Origin: Zygaena filipendulae
Taxonomy: Eukaryota > Arthropoda > Insecta > Lepidoptera > Zygaenidae
Direction of reading: 5' to 3'
DNA length: 64,000 nucleotides
NCBI GenBank assembly: GCA_907165275.2
Contig: OU015670.1
Span: 2,321,501-2,385,500, forward strand
Under the pieces are notes generated by a model. It did not search any database, was not told the origin of the DNA, and saw nothing but the letters and a program-made list of their open reading frames with translations. This document shows, in pieces, positions 28,501 to 36,120 of the stretch. The translations under genes were made by a program, and so were the position numbers. Within the stretch, counting starts at the first letter, position 1; the number at the start of each line of letters is the position of its first letter.

Positions 28501-31500
28501 CGCTGGAACAACACGACACCACGCCAGTTCAATAACGGAAAGACAATATACGGGGTGCTTTTGATCTTGTAAAAAAAGTACATTATTTGATGTTTTCTCT
28601 TTATTATTATGGTTTGTTTATGACTTTTCATAGGTCACACACACAACACATCTGTCAGTGATAAATTCTAAACGACCTAACTGATTGAGAACAAATACTC
28701 CCTATATTATGAAAAGATGGTTCATAGATATTCTAGGAGCTAAGCTAATTCCGCATTCATTATATTTATTTATTTATTCTGTATTGCACTGTACGTACAA
28801 ATGGCGAACTTAATGCCTTGCGGCATTCTCTTCCAGTTAATCATTGGGTAGACAGAGAGATATAGATGGGGTGTGCAACCAACAAAGAAAAAAATAATAA
28901 TAAAAATACTAATAATTAATAAACTAAAACATAAAGATGGAAGACAAATATTCACACGAGTCAGATATTGAGCTAGAGAAATATGAGTGGTTATTGTCTA
29001 TGGTACCGAAAAGTGGTGGCGATCTCTTGCACCTCCATGGCGGCGGCGAGCAGGCCCGTGGCGTAGCACTGCAACGGCTCGGTGGAGCCCATCGCCCAGC
29101 CCACCAGCCGCTGGATCAGGCTCTCGTTGTCCTGGCGAGACGGCATCAGCAAATACGTTACAATAAGTATAACGACTAAATTCATTGCATACGTCAAAGA
29201 GAGATATGCACAAAAAATTTATTCGTTTCTTTATAAACGACATTGAAAAAAAGGAAGTCTAGCTCAATTTATAAAAAAAAAAACAATATTATCTGTATAG
29301 ATTTGAACCGATATTTGTTTTTGGTACTTCCATGCAAGATTCGAAATGATAAGTATGGGTTGACAATCGCTATCGTGCAGTGTATTCAAACGCAATAATA
29401 TGCTGCTTTCCCGGCTCATCAAATGCAAACTATATTGAGTGGTAATTTTAAATCGGAATCGAAAAGTATAAACTTTATATTGCAATAAAAATATGATAAT
29501 AGGCTATTGAAATTTGACTAAATTTTTATTATTGTTCCGTTCATAAAAAATATTGGAAACTTTTTTTTACGTAAGCAAAAAATAATGGAGATACGTTGAG
29601 TCCAAATGTCATATGACGTCACAAGCAGGTACAGTTTTTACTTGCATATGACGTTATGAGCCCCCAGTCCTAAACTTTAGTGTGCTTTATCTAAGTATAT
29701 TATTTTCATTAATTTGCAAAACCAAATAGGTATATGTCTATTATTTTTTTATAATAATAATAATAATTATTTATTTATTTATCATCATTTAATTTAGAAA
29801 ACGAATTAGTCAAATAGCTTATTCGTTGAGCGCACGGGTCCACACTGAGCAGTGACTCGCTATCTCTTTCCCGCTGTCTATCCTGGTCTCGCTCTCACCT
29901 GGAACACGACGCTCATCTCAAGGCCGGGCATGAGGTCGAGCGTGAGCCGGCACGCGGCCACGTTCAGCTTGTACACGTCGCGCCCCGTCATGTTCTGCCG
30001 CGAGTAGTAGTTGTCGCGCACGTAGTCGTTCACCAACTGCAAGCGGACAAACGCTTAGCGCACACTTTAAAAATAGTTGGACCTTTTTTATAGTTCTGTA
30101 ACAGGCTAGGTGACTAAATAATGAATTTTTGTTTGTTTGTATCTACTTTATTGAACATAAATTTTTTTTTTACAAATTGCTAAAATAAAAAAGCAGCTAA
30201 TTTACGCCCAAAGGTGGACTTATCCCGCGAGGGGATTTCTTCCTGTCAACCTTTAGTGGATTAATTAAAAAAAAAAACAAATTTGACACATATTTTCCTT
30301 TTTTTATGGAAGTCAGAAAAGTTTGTAACTGCCCAATGTTTTCTCTGACTGACATTTGCATGTCCATGGCCTGCTAATCCAAGGCATCTGTTGCCATATT
30401 GAAAAAAGAAAAAGAAGAAAAGAGTCTAAATTTCGCGTGACATCATGATCCGATACAGTTTATATTAATGGTGTCATGAACCCACACTCCAAAACTATAC
30501 TGCACCTTTTTGAGTATTTTAACACTAATTATAATATAAGCAAAAAATACATGTCTGACTAAATAGTTTGAGTTTGAGTTTGAATATCAATCCCATGTCC
30601 ATCCATCCATCAGGTTTTTCCAAAGTAACTATGGTGAAACTTTTTAGAATGTTTTAACTTTAGAGTGTTCTATTTGATTTTCTTGGCTCTATCGCCACTT
30701 GAGAGGTATAATAGTGTTGTGTTTTTTGAAAACAAAATACTATTTAATTTATTTAACAACGGCATAGGCATTATTGACAGAACAGATAGATGCTAGAATA
30801 TGGCTAATGGCTTTGATATAAGCACTAGGTGGATCAAGCTAACCAACCTTAGTCATGAAGTTGTCTTTCTTGAACATGACCTTCAGAGCATGTCCAAGTG
30901 CACACTCGGGGTCAGTGCGCGATGGGTGCCGTTCATCGAATGGGTCCGGGTCCTTCTTCATAAAGTTCTCTGTTTCTGCTTCAATTATTTCTGCTATCCT
31001 ACAATATTTTAATTAATCTTTTTAGTACATACACTAAACCTCATTTTCTTTAGTATTTGATCTAGTTTAGTGGTAAGCAAAGTTGGCCCGCTGGCTTTCC
31101 AAAAATTTTCTTTGCAAAAAACCTTGACATATTGTATACCCAAACCTTTCTCATGAATCTATCTATCTATTGGTGAAAACCACCAAATCTGTTCAGTAGT
31201 TTTTGAGTTTATTGTGAACAGACAAATGCAGCAGGACTTTCATTTTATGATAATAATATATAGTGATGTGGACTATACCCCACATTTAATTATAACAAAC
31301 TAATAAAATAAAATGAATAATTATATAAAATCACAAAGATTTATACCCATTAGATCTCAGTTTTTGATTCCAATTGGATATTTTTATGATTTGATTCCTC
31401 AAATAATAATTTCCTATTTTGTGTGGACTCGAGGTAAATACTTTAATAAATATTATGTATGTGTAGACAATATTGCCGTTGTTAACATTAGTGACAGTCA

Positions 31501-32136
31501 ATAGGGAAGGTGGGCTATCCGCATTGTGTCTAGTACAAAACAGGAACAATTCATCTCTAGCATTCTGCATATCCTAATAAGTTTTAAATATGTTATTTAA
31601 ATGGGACTAACAGACATATCAAAGCAATGTGGAATTTGGATTTCTTTCCATTTCCAGAAGCTATATTTGTGAGAACTAGCAAGAATCCACTGATGTAGGT
31701 GAAACATTATCTACAGAAAAAAAAAGTATCATTTAAAAAAAAATTACAATGATGAAACTGGGAGTTTCTAAAAATCATTCAATGGACAGAAAGCTCCTAG
31801 TGAGTACCCTCTTTAAGTAGGTGTCCCTTTTGGAACTTTTACAACCACTATGAACTTTAATGTAAGCATTTGTGGTTATGAAATATATATAAATGTCCAA
31901 AAGTTCTGAAATGTGATTTAAATAAACGTAGTCATAATTTGCGTCACATTTTCAGTTATTCTCCGTATAACCAACAGGCACGTTGTTGCGGTATCGAATT
32001 GGAGTTTGTATTCTCGCAACTCTCCACTGCTTATTTACCTCGTCAATGTAGGCACCGGGTCGTAATTGGCCGCCGCATGTTGCTCCTCCCATTGTTTCAA
32101 TAATTCTGTTACCTCTTGTGCGGGTGGAGAATCCAT
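524..32136 (-). CDS. DCAF1: DCAF1/VprBP (mahjong) substrate receptor of CUL4-DDB1 ubiquitin ligase, 32 exons, 3' end beyond window
   Basis: Coding exons in transcript order: 32136-32039, 30998-30848, 30036-29899, 29131-29007, 28502-28427, 28310-28199, 27400-27296, 26947-26786, 24548-24463, 23812-23645, 22498-22365, 21367-21256, 19345-19209, 17531-17447, 16453-16293, 15726-15584, 14174-14080, 13579-13457, 12888-12735, 12156-12011, 10986-10777, 10252-10119, 9573-9334, 8882-8639, 8058-7939, 7116-7025, 6737-6541, 5888-5791, 5100-5023, 4006-3892, 2561-2404, 605-524. All joins are in phase (4279 coding bases, about 1426 residues; human DCAF1 is about 1507). All introns are GT-AG except one GC-AG. 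Domains: helical/armadillo-like N-terminal half, LisH about 846-880, WD40 about 1032-1399, acidic tail. Family role: presents substrates to DDB1-CUL4-ROC1 in the nucleus. The match rests on recognisable stretches such as [18 protein letters not shown] and [15 protein letters not shown]. Confidence 0.96.
754..913. mobile_element. Palindromic MITE, copy 1
   Basis: A near-perfect palindrome with ends gcggggctaagatgcgcaac and its reverse complement. Arms are about 62 bases around a short AT centre, with internal ttatcgattctcgtcgac. A second copy of the same family lies 62 kb away at 63107-63239. Confidence 0.85.
990..1219 (+). mobile_element. Helitron-like repeat, complete copy
   Basis: Starts TC after an A (a|tctaatatatataaatcac), ends CTAG before a T, and has a hairpin of the form ccgcgg-gtgaaa-tcgcgg about 10 bases before the CTAG. 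These are the Helitron hallmarks. The family matches the short Helitrons common in Lepidoptera by memory only. Confidence 0.7.
1259..2175 (-). mobile_element. Internally deleted Tc1-like DNA transposon
   Basis: Perfect 27-base terminal inverted repeats (starting CACACATCAAAAGTGTCTAG) at 1259-1285 and 2149-2175 are bounded by TA on both sides (1257-1258, 2176-2177), the Tc1/mariner target duplication. The element is 917 bases, about half a full Tc1, and retains only the transposase C-terminal part. It sits in the DCAF1 intron between exons 31 and 32. Confidence 0.9.
1528..2148 (-). pseudogene. Tc1-like transposase, C-terminal catalytic part
   Basis: Motifs [18 protein letters not shown] and [14 protein letters not shown] mark the three acidic residues of a DD34E catalytic core. 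The frame opens directly out of the terminal repeat, so the DNA-binding N-terminus and the first part of the core are missing. The catalytic frame itself has no stop before 1528. It cannot be a functional transposase as it stands. Confidence 0.85.
2404..8882 (-). CDS. DCAF1: DCAF1 exons 24-31: WD40 propeller and DDB1-binding WDxR region
   Basis: Exons 8882-8639, 8058-7939, 7116-7025, 6737-6541, 5888-5791, 5100-5023, 4006-3892 and 2561-2404 encode the propeller (residues about 1032-1399). Recognisable blocks include [57 protein letters not shown] and [12 protein letters not shown]. In the family two WDxR motifs 36 residues apart contact DDB1. Here the second is intact (WDLR, residues 1290-1293) but the first reads WDVN (1254-1257). 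Between exons lie Helitron-like repeats and microsatellites only. Confidence 0.94.
2756..3133. mobile_element. hAT-like non-autonomous element rich in CCGGATA
   Basis: Left end ttagagatgcaacggatatc and right end actatccgtctctac (inverted gtagagacggatagt) resemble the TAGAGATG-type termini of hAT elements. Both halves carry many copies of tatccgg and its complement. The 8-base target duplication could not be confirmed. It lies between DCAF1 exons 30 and 31. Confidence 0.55.
3419..3748 (+). mobile_element. TGACGTCA-bearing MITE, copy 2
   Basis: Same ends and core as copy 1; the second octamer is mutated (gtgacttcac). Located between DCAF1 exons 30 and 31. Confidence 0.75.
4086..4400 (-). mobile_element. 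TGACGTCA-bearing MITE relative with different ends
   Basis: The core is the same family in reverse orientation, but the termini read ggctagtttcc and ggaaactagcc, so it may be a subfamily or a recombinant. Located upstream of DCAF1 exon 30. Confidence 0.6.
5153..5620 (-). repeat. Two adjacent minus-oriented Helitron-like copies
   Basis: One copy begins near 5153 (tagccgtccccggcggtttc) and a second near 5358 (gcccggcggtttcacccgcg), the second ending aatattagtagga. Between DCAF1 exons 28 and 29. Confidence 0.6.
6029..6241 (-). repeat. Helitron-like copy, minus orientation
   Basis: Runs from cagctgttccccgcggttgg to ataatattagtatagat. This copy shows the uninterrupted form of the one split at 54548-59396. 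Between DCAF1 exons 27 and 28. Confidence 0.65.
6384..6530. repeat. 20-bp minisatellite next to DCAF1 exon 27 donor
   Basis: About seven copies of gtgagcagtgtgtggtgtgt end five bases before the exon 27 donor. Confidence 0.8.
6800..6985 (-). repeat. Helitron-like copy, truncated at the hairpin end
   Basis: From ttcccgtgggaattccggga to cacatttgtaatattagtag. Between DCAF1 exons 26 and 27. A further short piece lies at 7235-7360. Confidence 0.55.
8090..8638. repeat. G-rich minisatellite filling the DCAF1 intron between exons 24 and 25
   Basis: Imperfect repeats of gggtgacggggcggggcgtg, decaying towards the exon 24 donor at 8638. Nearly the whole intron is repeat. Confidence 0.7.
9109..9330. repeat. 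TG-rich microsatellite at DCAF1 exon 23 donor
   Basis: Mixed gtgtgt and gtgcgt runs; on the sense strand a CA repeat begins right after GTGAGTA of the donor. Confidence 0.85.
10320..10720. repeat. TG/TC-rich microsatellite between DCAF1 exons 21 and 22
   Basis: Long tg runs with tccgtatgactttatg repeated at about 10493 and 10551, then ctctct runs. Confidence 0.8.
10777..10986 (-). CDS. DCAF1: DCAF1 exon 21: LisH dimerisation motif
   Basis: The 70-codon exon encodes [20 protein letters not shown] followed by an alanine-rich helix ([20 protein letters not shown]), a clear LisH motif at residues about 846-880, followed by a proline-rich tail. In the family LisH drives DCAF1 self-association. 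Phase is 0 at both ends. The 3' flank of the exon (10320-10770) is a TG-rich microsatellite on the plus strand. Confidence 0.93.
11050..11326. mobile_element. TAA-flanked MITE nested in another MITE
   Basis: Ends GAGCCAACCCACACGGTGCG and, inverted, GTGCCAACCCACACGATGCG, flanked by TAA at 11047-11049 and 11327-11329. The surrounding sequence (gggcccttattcgctatgac to the left) matches the left end of the element at 52183-52404, so this copy landed inside an older element. Confidence 0.8.
11715..11949. mobile_element. Harbinger-type MITE with long inverted repeats, copy 1
   Basis: Ends CCGCCGCACTCAGAGTCGAC and reverse complement, with TAA on both sides (11712-11714, 11950-11952), the 3-base target of PIF/Harbinger elements. 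Inverted arms extend about 80 bases. It lies in the DCAF1 intron between exons 20 and 21, about 60 bases downstream of the exon 20 donor. Confidence 0.85.
12335..12734. repeat. 51-63 bp minisatellite derived from DCAF1 exon 19 donor
   Basis: About seven units sharing tcactcttcccctgtcta and gtaccctgtacctgc. On the sense strand each unit carries a copy of the exon 19 end and donor (compare caggtacggggtacg with cagatacagg|gtacggg). Confidence 0.8.
12929..13370. mobile_element. Head-to-head pair of TGACGTCA-bearing MITEs
   Basis: A partial plus-oriented copy (about 12929-13083) meets a full minus-oriented copy (13083-13370) at their shared terminus aatgggcatg. The two form a fold-back of about 150 bases. 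It lies upstream of DCAF1 exon 19, starting about 40 bases from its acceptor. Confidence 0.75.
13397..13428. repeat. Solo fragment of the Harbinger-type MITE terminus
   Basis: The stretch taatcattaaaacgactgcg followed by agtgcggccg matches the right end of the 11715-11949 family; the rest of the element is absent. Confidence 0.5.
13658..13981. mobile_element. MITE with ACAACGTGTTAATGAATTAA ends, copy 1
   Basis: Starts with acaacgtgttaatgaattaa and ends with the reverse complement-like cagtaaattcattaacacgt. The GC-rich core (gcgtacgccgcccgcagcaa) contrasts with AT-rich flanks. It lies between DCAF1 exons 17 and 18. Confidence 0.75.
14930..15570. repeat. 33-bp minisatellite next to DCAF1 exon 16 donor
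   Basis: About 19 imperfect units of the type actacgccctcactctgcat plus 13 bases. The array stops about 13 bases short of the donor at 15583. Confidence 0.85.
16600..17000 (-). repeat. Two minus-oriented Helitron-like copies in series
   Basis: A hairpin-less copy ends aatattagtatagact near 16797 and is joined directly to a second that begins ctagctgtgcaccgcagctt. Between DCAF1 exons 14 and 15. Confidence 0.55.
17132..17400 (+). repeat. tRNA-derived SINE, family 1
   Basis: The head carries a Pol III A box (ttggcgcaatgg) and B box (ggttcgattcc), followed by a tRNA-unrelated body and a ttattattatt tail. Four copies of this family lie in the window. It sits just beyond the acceptor side of DCAF1 exon 15. 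Confidence 0.8.
17594..17924 (-). mobile_element. TGACGTCA-bearing MITE, full copy
   Basis: Starts aatgggcatgtggacttatt and ends aaaagtagtccacatcccta. Two intact TGACGTCA octamers lie within. Located about 60 bases upstream of DCAF1 exon 14. Confidence 0.75.
18655..18800 (+). repeat. LINE-type 3' end with ttttgaa tail
   Basis: Matches 37985-38115 closely (cgtattccgaactgac, aagaacctgctgacgatta). Between DCAF1 exons 13 and 14. Confidence 0.6.
18810..19075 (+). repeat. Dispersed repeat of the gggggcaaacgggcaagtgg family
   Basis: Starts with a poly-T stretch and tatgtcatagggggcaaacg, ends gggcactagagagcgcccta. Other copies: 34530-34672 (minus), about 15950-16095 (partial). Class unknown to me. 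Confidence 0.6.
19486..19920 (+). pseudogene. 5'-truncated CR1-group LINE 3' end
   Basis: The frame near 19494 reads [20 protein letters not shown] and then [11 protein letters not shown] followed by a stop, clearly related to the ORF2 C-terminus of the intact LINE (SEGARLYNGLPTELRECNSL). Its 3' end (aataaagattctttaaac) matches that element's tail. It lies in the DCAF1 intron between exons 12 and 13, opposite to the gene. Confidence 0.75.
20160..20605. mobile_element. Same MITE, copy 2, inverted and with an internal insertion
   Basis: The element of 13658-13981 recurs in opposite orientation. Between about 20272 and 20355 it carries extra DNA (tatttatttatttgtttatt followed by ggcacaccaacagcac), apparently a later insertion. 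It lies between DCAF1 exons 12 and 13. Confidence 0.75.
20650..20770 (+). repeat. Retroelement 3' end with aatgccttgcggcatt hairpin
   Basis: The hairpin aatgccttgcggcatt lies next to a tttattta tail. Other copies are at about 28765-28880 (plus) and 2610-2735 (minus). Confidence 0.6.
20803..21135 (-). repeat. Helitron-like copies, minus orientation
   Basis: One fragment starts at ctagctgccccccgtggtca and a fuller copy at 20948 (ctagctattctccgcggatt). The latter ends at the short palindrome-like catacaaactgcc. Between DCAF1 exons 12 and 13. Confidence 0.55.
21393..21715 (+). mobile_element. TGACGTCA-bearing MITE abutting DCAF1 exon 12 acceptor
   Basis: Starts aatggagatgtggactactt. Only 25 bases separate it from the exon 12 boundary at 21367, so the branch point of that intron probably lies within the element. 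Confidence 0.75.
21910..22198 (-). mobile_element. Diverged TGACGTCA-bearing MITE
   Basis: The core gcgtgacgtcactattcag and the order of blocks match the family in reverse orientation, with many mismatches. Located between DCAF1 exons 11 and 12. Confidence 0.55.
22215..22363. repeat. GTGC-rich microsatellite at DCAF1 exon 11 donor
   Basis: gtgcgtgcgtgcgtgcgtgc and related runs end at the donor of exon 11. Confidence 0.75.
22640..22915 (+). repeat. Retroelement 3' end with aataaataaat tail, copy 1
   Basis: A 250-base block (ttgtggtgcgagtcccgaca ... cccatgttgcctgataacaa) ending in tandem taaa. It recurs at 43568-43820. The tail suggests the 3' end of a LINE or SINE. Confidence 0.65.
23240..23640. 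repeat. TG-rich microsatellite at DCAF1 exon 10 donor
   Basis: Two related stretches (gcgtgcgtgtgtgcatgtgt) separated by a gaa run, ending at the donor at 23644. Confidence 0.8.
23959..24127 (-). repeat. Helitron-like copy, minus orientation
   Basis: From ctagctattccccgtggttt to tttacaatattagtttaga. Between DCAF1 exons 9 and 10. Confidence 0.6.
25813..26009 (+). pseudogene. THAP-domain fragment
   Basis: After a splice-acceptor-like tttaatttcag the frame reads [20 protein letters not shown], then [12 protein letters not shown], resembling the second half of a THAP zinc finger (Trp, Asn-Leu spacing, Pro, Cys), but the usual C-x-x-H-F end is altered to CGDV. The frame stops at 26007-26009. No first half with the CxxC pair was found upstream. 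It lies inside a DCAF1 intron on the opposite strand and is probably a retained piece of a THAP gene or P-like transposon. Confidence 0.45.
26585..26773 (+). mobile_element. Partial TGACGTCA-family MITE abutting DCAF1 exon 8 donor
   Basis: It contains the right half of the family (atatcgccgttattttttga...gtcaacatgcccatt) interrupted by AT-rich tandem copies of tatatatagaatttt. It ends 12 bases from the exon 8 boundary at 26786. Confidence 0.6.
26786..26947 (-). CDS. DCAF1: DCAF1 exon 8: proline/alanine-rich linker
   Basis: This exon encodes a low-complexity Pro/Ala tract of roughly 25 residues, then a conserved segment ([15 protein letters not shown]) matching the family's SNSSWSEM region. 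The tract is built from GC-rich triplets and looks like slippage expansion inside a disordered linker between helical repeats. The 5' splice site (GTAAAC) is followed after about 12 bases by the end of a MITE-like repeat. An acceptor with a usable pyrimidine tract (ccgtgacgcag) precedes the exon. Confidence 0.88.
27033..27245 (+). repeat. Helitron-like copy, plus orientation
   Basis: From tcctcattactattataaat to ggatcagctag. The border after CTAG is C rather than T. Just upstream of the 3' side of DCAF1 exon 7. Confidence 0.6.
27516..27773 (-). repeat. tRNA-derived SINE, family 1
   Basis: Reverse copy of the 17132-17400 element, with B box visible as gggaatcgaaccc. Between DCAF1 exons 6 and 7. 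Confidence 0.8.
27801..27970. mobile_element. Short MITE with about 55-base inverted repeats
   Basis: Left arm gcccccttagccaagttgat and right arm, inverted, gcccctttagccaagttgac continue matching for about 55 bases. Partial copies of the arm appear at about 15812-15850 and 37100-37145. It lies in the DCAF1 intron between exons 6 and 7, next to a SINE. Confidence 0.75.
28199..28310 (-). CDS. DCAF1: DCAF1 exon 6 with a GC-type 5' splice site
   Basis: The exon starts after gtacgcag at 28311 and reads [20 protein letters not shown] and onward, ending AAAG|GCGAGT at 28199/28198. Only a GC donor at this position keeps the frame into exon 7 (AAA G + AC CCC gives K-D-P). The next GT downstream breaks phase. 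The start was chosen over an AG six bases downstream because phase 0 from exon 5 (GAG AGA) requires it. Confidence 0.85.
29505..30590 (-). repeat. Two old copies of the TGACGTCA-family MITE around DCAF1 exon 3
   Basis: Diverged copies lie at about 29505-29810 (with catatgacgtcacaag) and 30105-30590 (with gtgacatcatgatcc). Their block order matches the family in reverse orientation, but the ends are eroded. Confidence 0.45.
29899..32136 (-). CDS. DCAF1: DCAF1 exons 1-3: N-terminus
   Basis: Exon 1 begins at the ATG at 32136 ([20 protein letters not shown]) and ends AG|GTAAAT at 32039. Exon 2 (30998-30848) carries [20 protein letters not shown], one of the most conserved blocks of the family, and exon 3 (30036-29899) carries [20 protein letters not shown]. 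The start is chosen because the helix before the conserved block begins here, as in the animal family. Exons 1 and 2 are noticeably richer in A/T at third positions than exons 8-31. The introns at 30037-30847 and 30999-32038 hold degraded copies of the two dispersed repeat families and otherwise nothing I recognise. Confidence 0.93.
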
Positions 32137-33550
32137 TTATCGACTAATATTAAAGTTTTTAGCATAAAATCGTAAAATAACCTCACTGTCGTTGATTGCT
32201 GAACTTGCTGATTTGAAAATTGAAATGAGAAATTTGTTTCTTGAATCTTGACTTTACGTCAGTTCTAACTTGTCAATGTCAATTTTTTTTTGTTTTTACC
32301 ACAATGGGAAAGGCGAAGAAAGCTTAGTCCATACAGCCAATTCAGTAGTATTTTTCTTCTTCTGAAGTTATTTATTTGCATGCATTTCGATGCTTTACCG
32401 GAACTTTTAGCAGCAACAAAAAAAAACTCTTCACAGAAACCTTAATAGGATGCTCTGCGGGAAATTGTTATACATAGTAAAATCTTATTTCACTGTTTCC
32501 ACACACTGTTCATCACTAATGAAGCACTATCATGCAAAATTCACCATATTCACAAAATAATAATCACGATAACTTAATTCGCAAAACAAAGAAATAAAAC
32601 TGACGTCCATCACTGCTAAAATCCCGCCAAAAGCTCTGTAAAAATTCCTTTTTAAGTAGGTGGGTACATATTTATTTATTTTTAGTAGGACTTTTGCAAA
32701 TAGTACAGTTACAATTAGCCAACTTTAAATCACATCAAAGTGTATTTTTGTGTCACTTAAAAATCGTGATAGATAGCCATTCCATTGAAGAAGAAGAAAA
32801 TGTTTGCCAATAAGTTTCAGCAAAGGTTAATCTGAATAATTATTGGCTGTATGAAATAAATTCCTCTGCCTTCTCCGAAAGGGGCAACTAATGGTTGTAT
32901 CTCAGAAGAATATCTTCTGAGGGTTGTATGAACTAAAATTCTCCTCTGCCTTCTCCGAAACATAGTATCATCTCTAAGTAGTTTATGCTCCGAAAGGGGT
33001 AAAATAGTAGTTAGTACCTACGTAACTTAAAAAAAGAAAATAGTTCTTTAATCTTTGGGATGTTCCTCAGAAGAATAACTTGGTTAATATTGCGTAAACG
33101 TGGTGAAATTTGTATAGTAGTGATGTGATTACCTTCTCTCTGGTAGTGATCTATTAGCAATGCAAAGTGTGTGGAAACAGTGAAATAAGATGAAGTGGGG
33201 TGTTCGCTGGAAGGTTGTTGTTTTACAGAACAACTTCCCACAGAGCGTCCTTTTAAGGTTCAACGGTGAAGAGTTGCTACCAAAAGTTCCTGTAAAGCAT
33301 CAAAATGCATTTCACCAATGCATTTCGATGTAAATAACTTAGAAGAAAAATACTACTGAATTGGCTGTATGGACTTAGCTTCCTTTGCCTTCCTCATTGG
33401 GGTAAATTTAACAAAAAAATAAATTTGTGTTTACAATTTACATTTATTTACATTAGAATAGATTTTCTTTTTTGTGTTGATTGTGGAAAACGATTTTTCT
33501 GAGAGAACAGCTATATTTTTTGTATGATTTAATTAGTTGTGTTATTGAAC
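32137..33550. promoter_or_regulatory. Divergent intergenic region between DCAF1 and Nse4, candidate bidirectional promoter
   Basis: The two start codons face away from each other, 1.4 kb apart. No other ORF of note lies between. The stretch holds an inverted repeat with arms at about 32297-32575 and 33080-33409, each arm ending roughly 140-160 bases from its gene's ATG. A loop contains short repeats of the type ccttctccgaaa at about 32869, 32947 and 32988. No TATA box could be assigned with confidence. Promoter function is inferred only from gene arrangement. Confidence 0.5.
32297..33409. repeat. Large imperfect inverted repeat (foldback element) between the divergent genes
   Basis: The left arm (from accacaatgggaaaggcgaa) and the right arm (ending cttcctcattggggtaaa) are reverse complements with scattered mismatches and short indels. 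The shared core includes ccatacagccaattcagtag and tgtttccacacactg. The repeated ends resemble the inner motif ttctccgaaagggg, so the whole block may be nested copies of a miniature element with termini like TTACCCC. Arm limits were set by eye. Confidence 0.75.
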
Positions 33551-36083
33551 ATGAATGGAACACAAAATACGCTTCGCAGCAGCACCGGCACCGGCAGTTA
33601 CGACAGAAAACTCAAATACCGCGCTTTGCTTGAGGACCTGTCTACACTAGGTACCTACCTACCTTCCAGGATAGAAAATAGAAATAGCAACGTTTGTCGT
33701 TACCCCAGCTTAGTAACTATTGAAAAGAGTTTTCTATTTACTTATCCTTTCATATTATAACACGAAGTCCTCCATCGCGTCTCTCTGTCTGTTTGTTCGC
33801 AAAATACTCAATAACTACTAAACGGATACTCATGTGGTTTTCACCAATAGATAGAGTGATTTAAGAGGAATGTTTAGAAGTATAATTTATCTTGAAATTT
33901 TCGCGGAAGCTCCGAAATTCCCGCGGGTGAAACTCCGGGAACCGCAGCTAGTGTCCAATAAAAAACTGAATTTACTTATACCATTGTTTATTGTGCTGAG
34001 TAGCCTGTAGCAAAAACCTAAAATACTCTGTCACAAGTATTAACTACCCTCCTTAATTTCACTTTTCTACAGAAGAAGTTAACTAAACTAACTCATAGGG
34101 AAAAAAATTGTACATCATGCTCTCTGCATACAACTCAACAATCTCAAATCTCAAATGATTGAAGATTATATTCTCTTTGTGTGGTAGGTCCGTATGATAA
34201 AACTTCAATCTGCAAGAACTTGCATAGTGGTCGCATTTATCTAATCTTTATGTAGTTTGTGCAATAATCATATTCCTGCTGCCATTTATTCTGATAGTGT
34301 GATAGAGACACTATATTTATTGTTATATCTCTGTCTGCAAGAGATCTTACATTCCTCATAAGAAATAGAAATTCAGTTTTATGCTCACAAATGTAAATTT
34401 ATTTCTTTTAAGAGGATGAAGAAGGCAATAATGAAGAGTGTATGGAGAAGACCACCAATGCAGTGCGGGAGGCGCAGTCCTTGCTGGCGCAGGGCGATGT
34501 GGAGGAAAGAGTGAAACATCCCGGTGAGATGGCATTGTTTTTGTATTCCGGGTCGGCAACACACCTGTATGCCTTCTGGTGTTGCAGATGTCCATGGGCG
34601 GCGGTAATCACTTACCATCAGGTGTACCACCTGACCGTTTGCCCCCTGTGACATAAAAAAAAATGTATTTAAAATCTTAAAACAGTTCTTTTAAGATTTT
34701 AAATACACTTAAGTTAAACTTTGGTTCACATCGATAGTTCTAGTCCAACAACAATCTACAAATAGTGTCAGGCCAAACAAATTTACCCAAAATTATCACT
34801 TTCGGGCAAATTTTCCTCCGAAGGTTTCCAACAAGCAATGACATTGAACTATCTATTATGAAATGTGGAATATCAAAGAAATATTTATTAAAAATAGATT
34901 TACTGGGTGAGTTCTTACCGAATAGAATTTTTTTAATAAGTTAGTGAAAAACAAATAAACAAGTGGTATACTGCCATCTTTTCACAGAGTCAAAGCATAC
35001 CCAAATATACCCAAATTTCATCCATGCCTAAGGCATGGAATGCCGACCGAGGCTAGGGTTGTCACAAGTAAACAACAAATACCTACTATTATCTGTCTAG
35101 ATAGAGTAGTAGTGTGGTATCCCGGCATACCATACCACTACCAAGTTGAGAGGTCCCTGTCGCACCTCCAAGTTACCGATAGGTTGTAGGATCCTTACTC
35201 TGTGGTAATAGTGTGTGTGGCCTGTGGTGTCAGGCGAGGGCTACCTGGACTCGCGCGTGCTGCGCGCCACCAGCGAGCTGGCGGTGCGCTGCTCGGAGGC
35301 GGTCAGTGGCAACGCCAACGTTTACGACAAGCACGCGCTGGCGCAGTATATTGTGAGTCAAGAAGCATTATATTATCGGCGACAGTCTACCCATCTAACT
35401 TATTATAAATGCGAATGTGAGTTTGTTTAAAAAAATTCCATGAAATCTGAGTGCAAGTGAATTGTACCCTGATGGTCATTCAGCGCCTTTTTCTTTCGCA
35501 TTAATGCCGCTGGCGCGTCTACAAAATTATATCTTTATCACTGCACAGTTTTTATTGAAGGTTTTCTGTCAGAAATTTTAATTGATTTACATTTGGACAA
35601 GCTGTTCCCCGCGGTTTCACCCACAGTAATTTCGGAGTTCCTGGGGGAATTCCAGGTTACAATATAGCTTCAGTTACTCAGGGATAATGTAGCATTTTAA
35701 TGGTGATAGAATTTTGGAAATTGATCCTGTAGTTTTTGAGTTAAATTGAGCAAACAAACAAACAAACAAAACACAAATCTTTCCCCTTCATAAGATTAGA
35801 ATCAAGGGTTTTAAAAAGGCAGAGGTGCTAGGTGTTCTTCCTTTTACTAACTTCTCGACGGTGGTTCGTGGTGGTGGTCGTTGTGCGCGTGTAGAGGGAG
35901 AACCCGTCGTGGTGCGAGTGGGCGTTCCCGCTGGAGGCGCCGCCGCTGGGCGTGCTGTTCGGCGCGTGGGCCGGCGAGCCGCCCGCGCCGCGCGCCCGCG
36001 CGCCCCGCGCCCGCGCCGCGCGCACGCCGCTCGCGCAGCTCAGCGCGCCCGAGAACGTCGACAAGTGAGACAAGCACGCCCGT

Positions 36084-36120
<37 letters not shown>

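Noticed and set aside
34385..34654. Minus-strand ORFs overlapping Nse4 exon 2
   Set aside because: The part over 34413-34523 is the antisense of a real, phase-consistent exon; the rest is a dispersed repeat.
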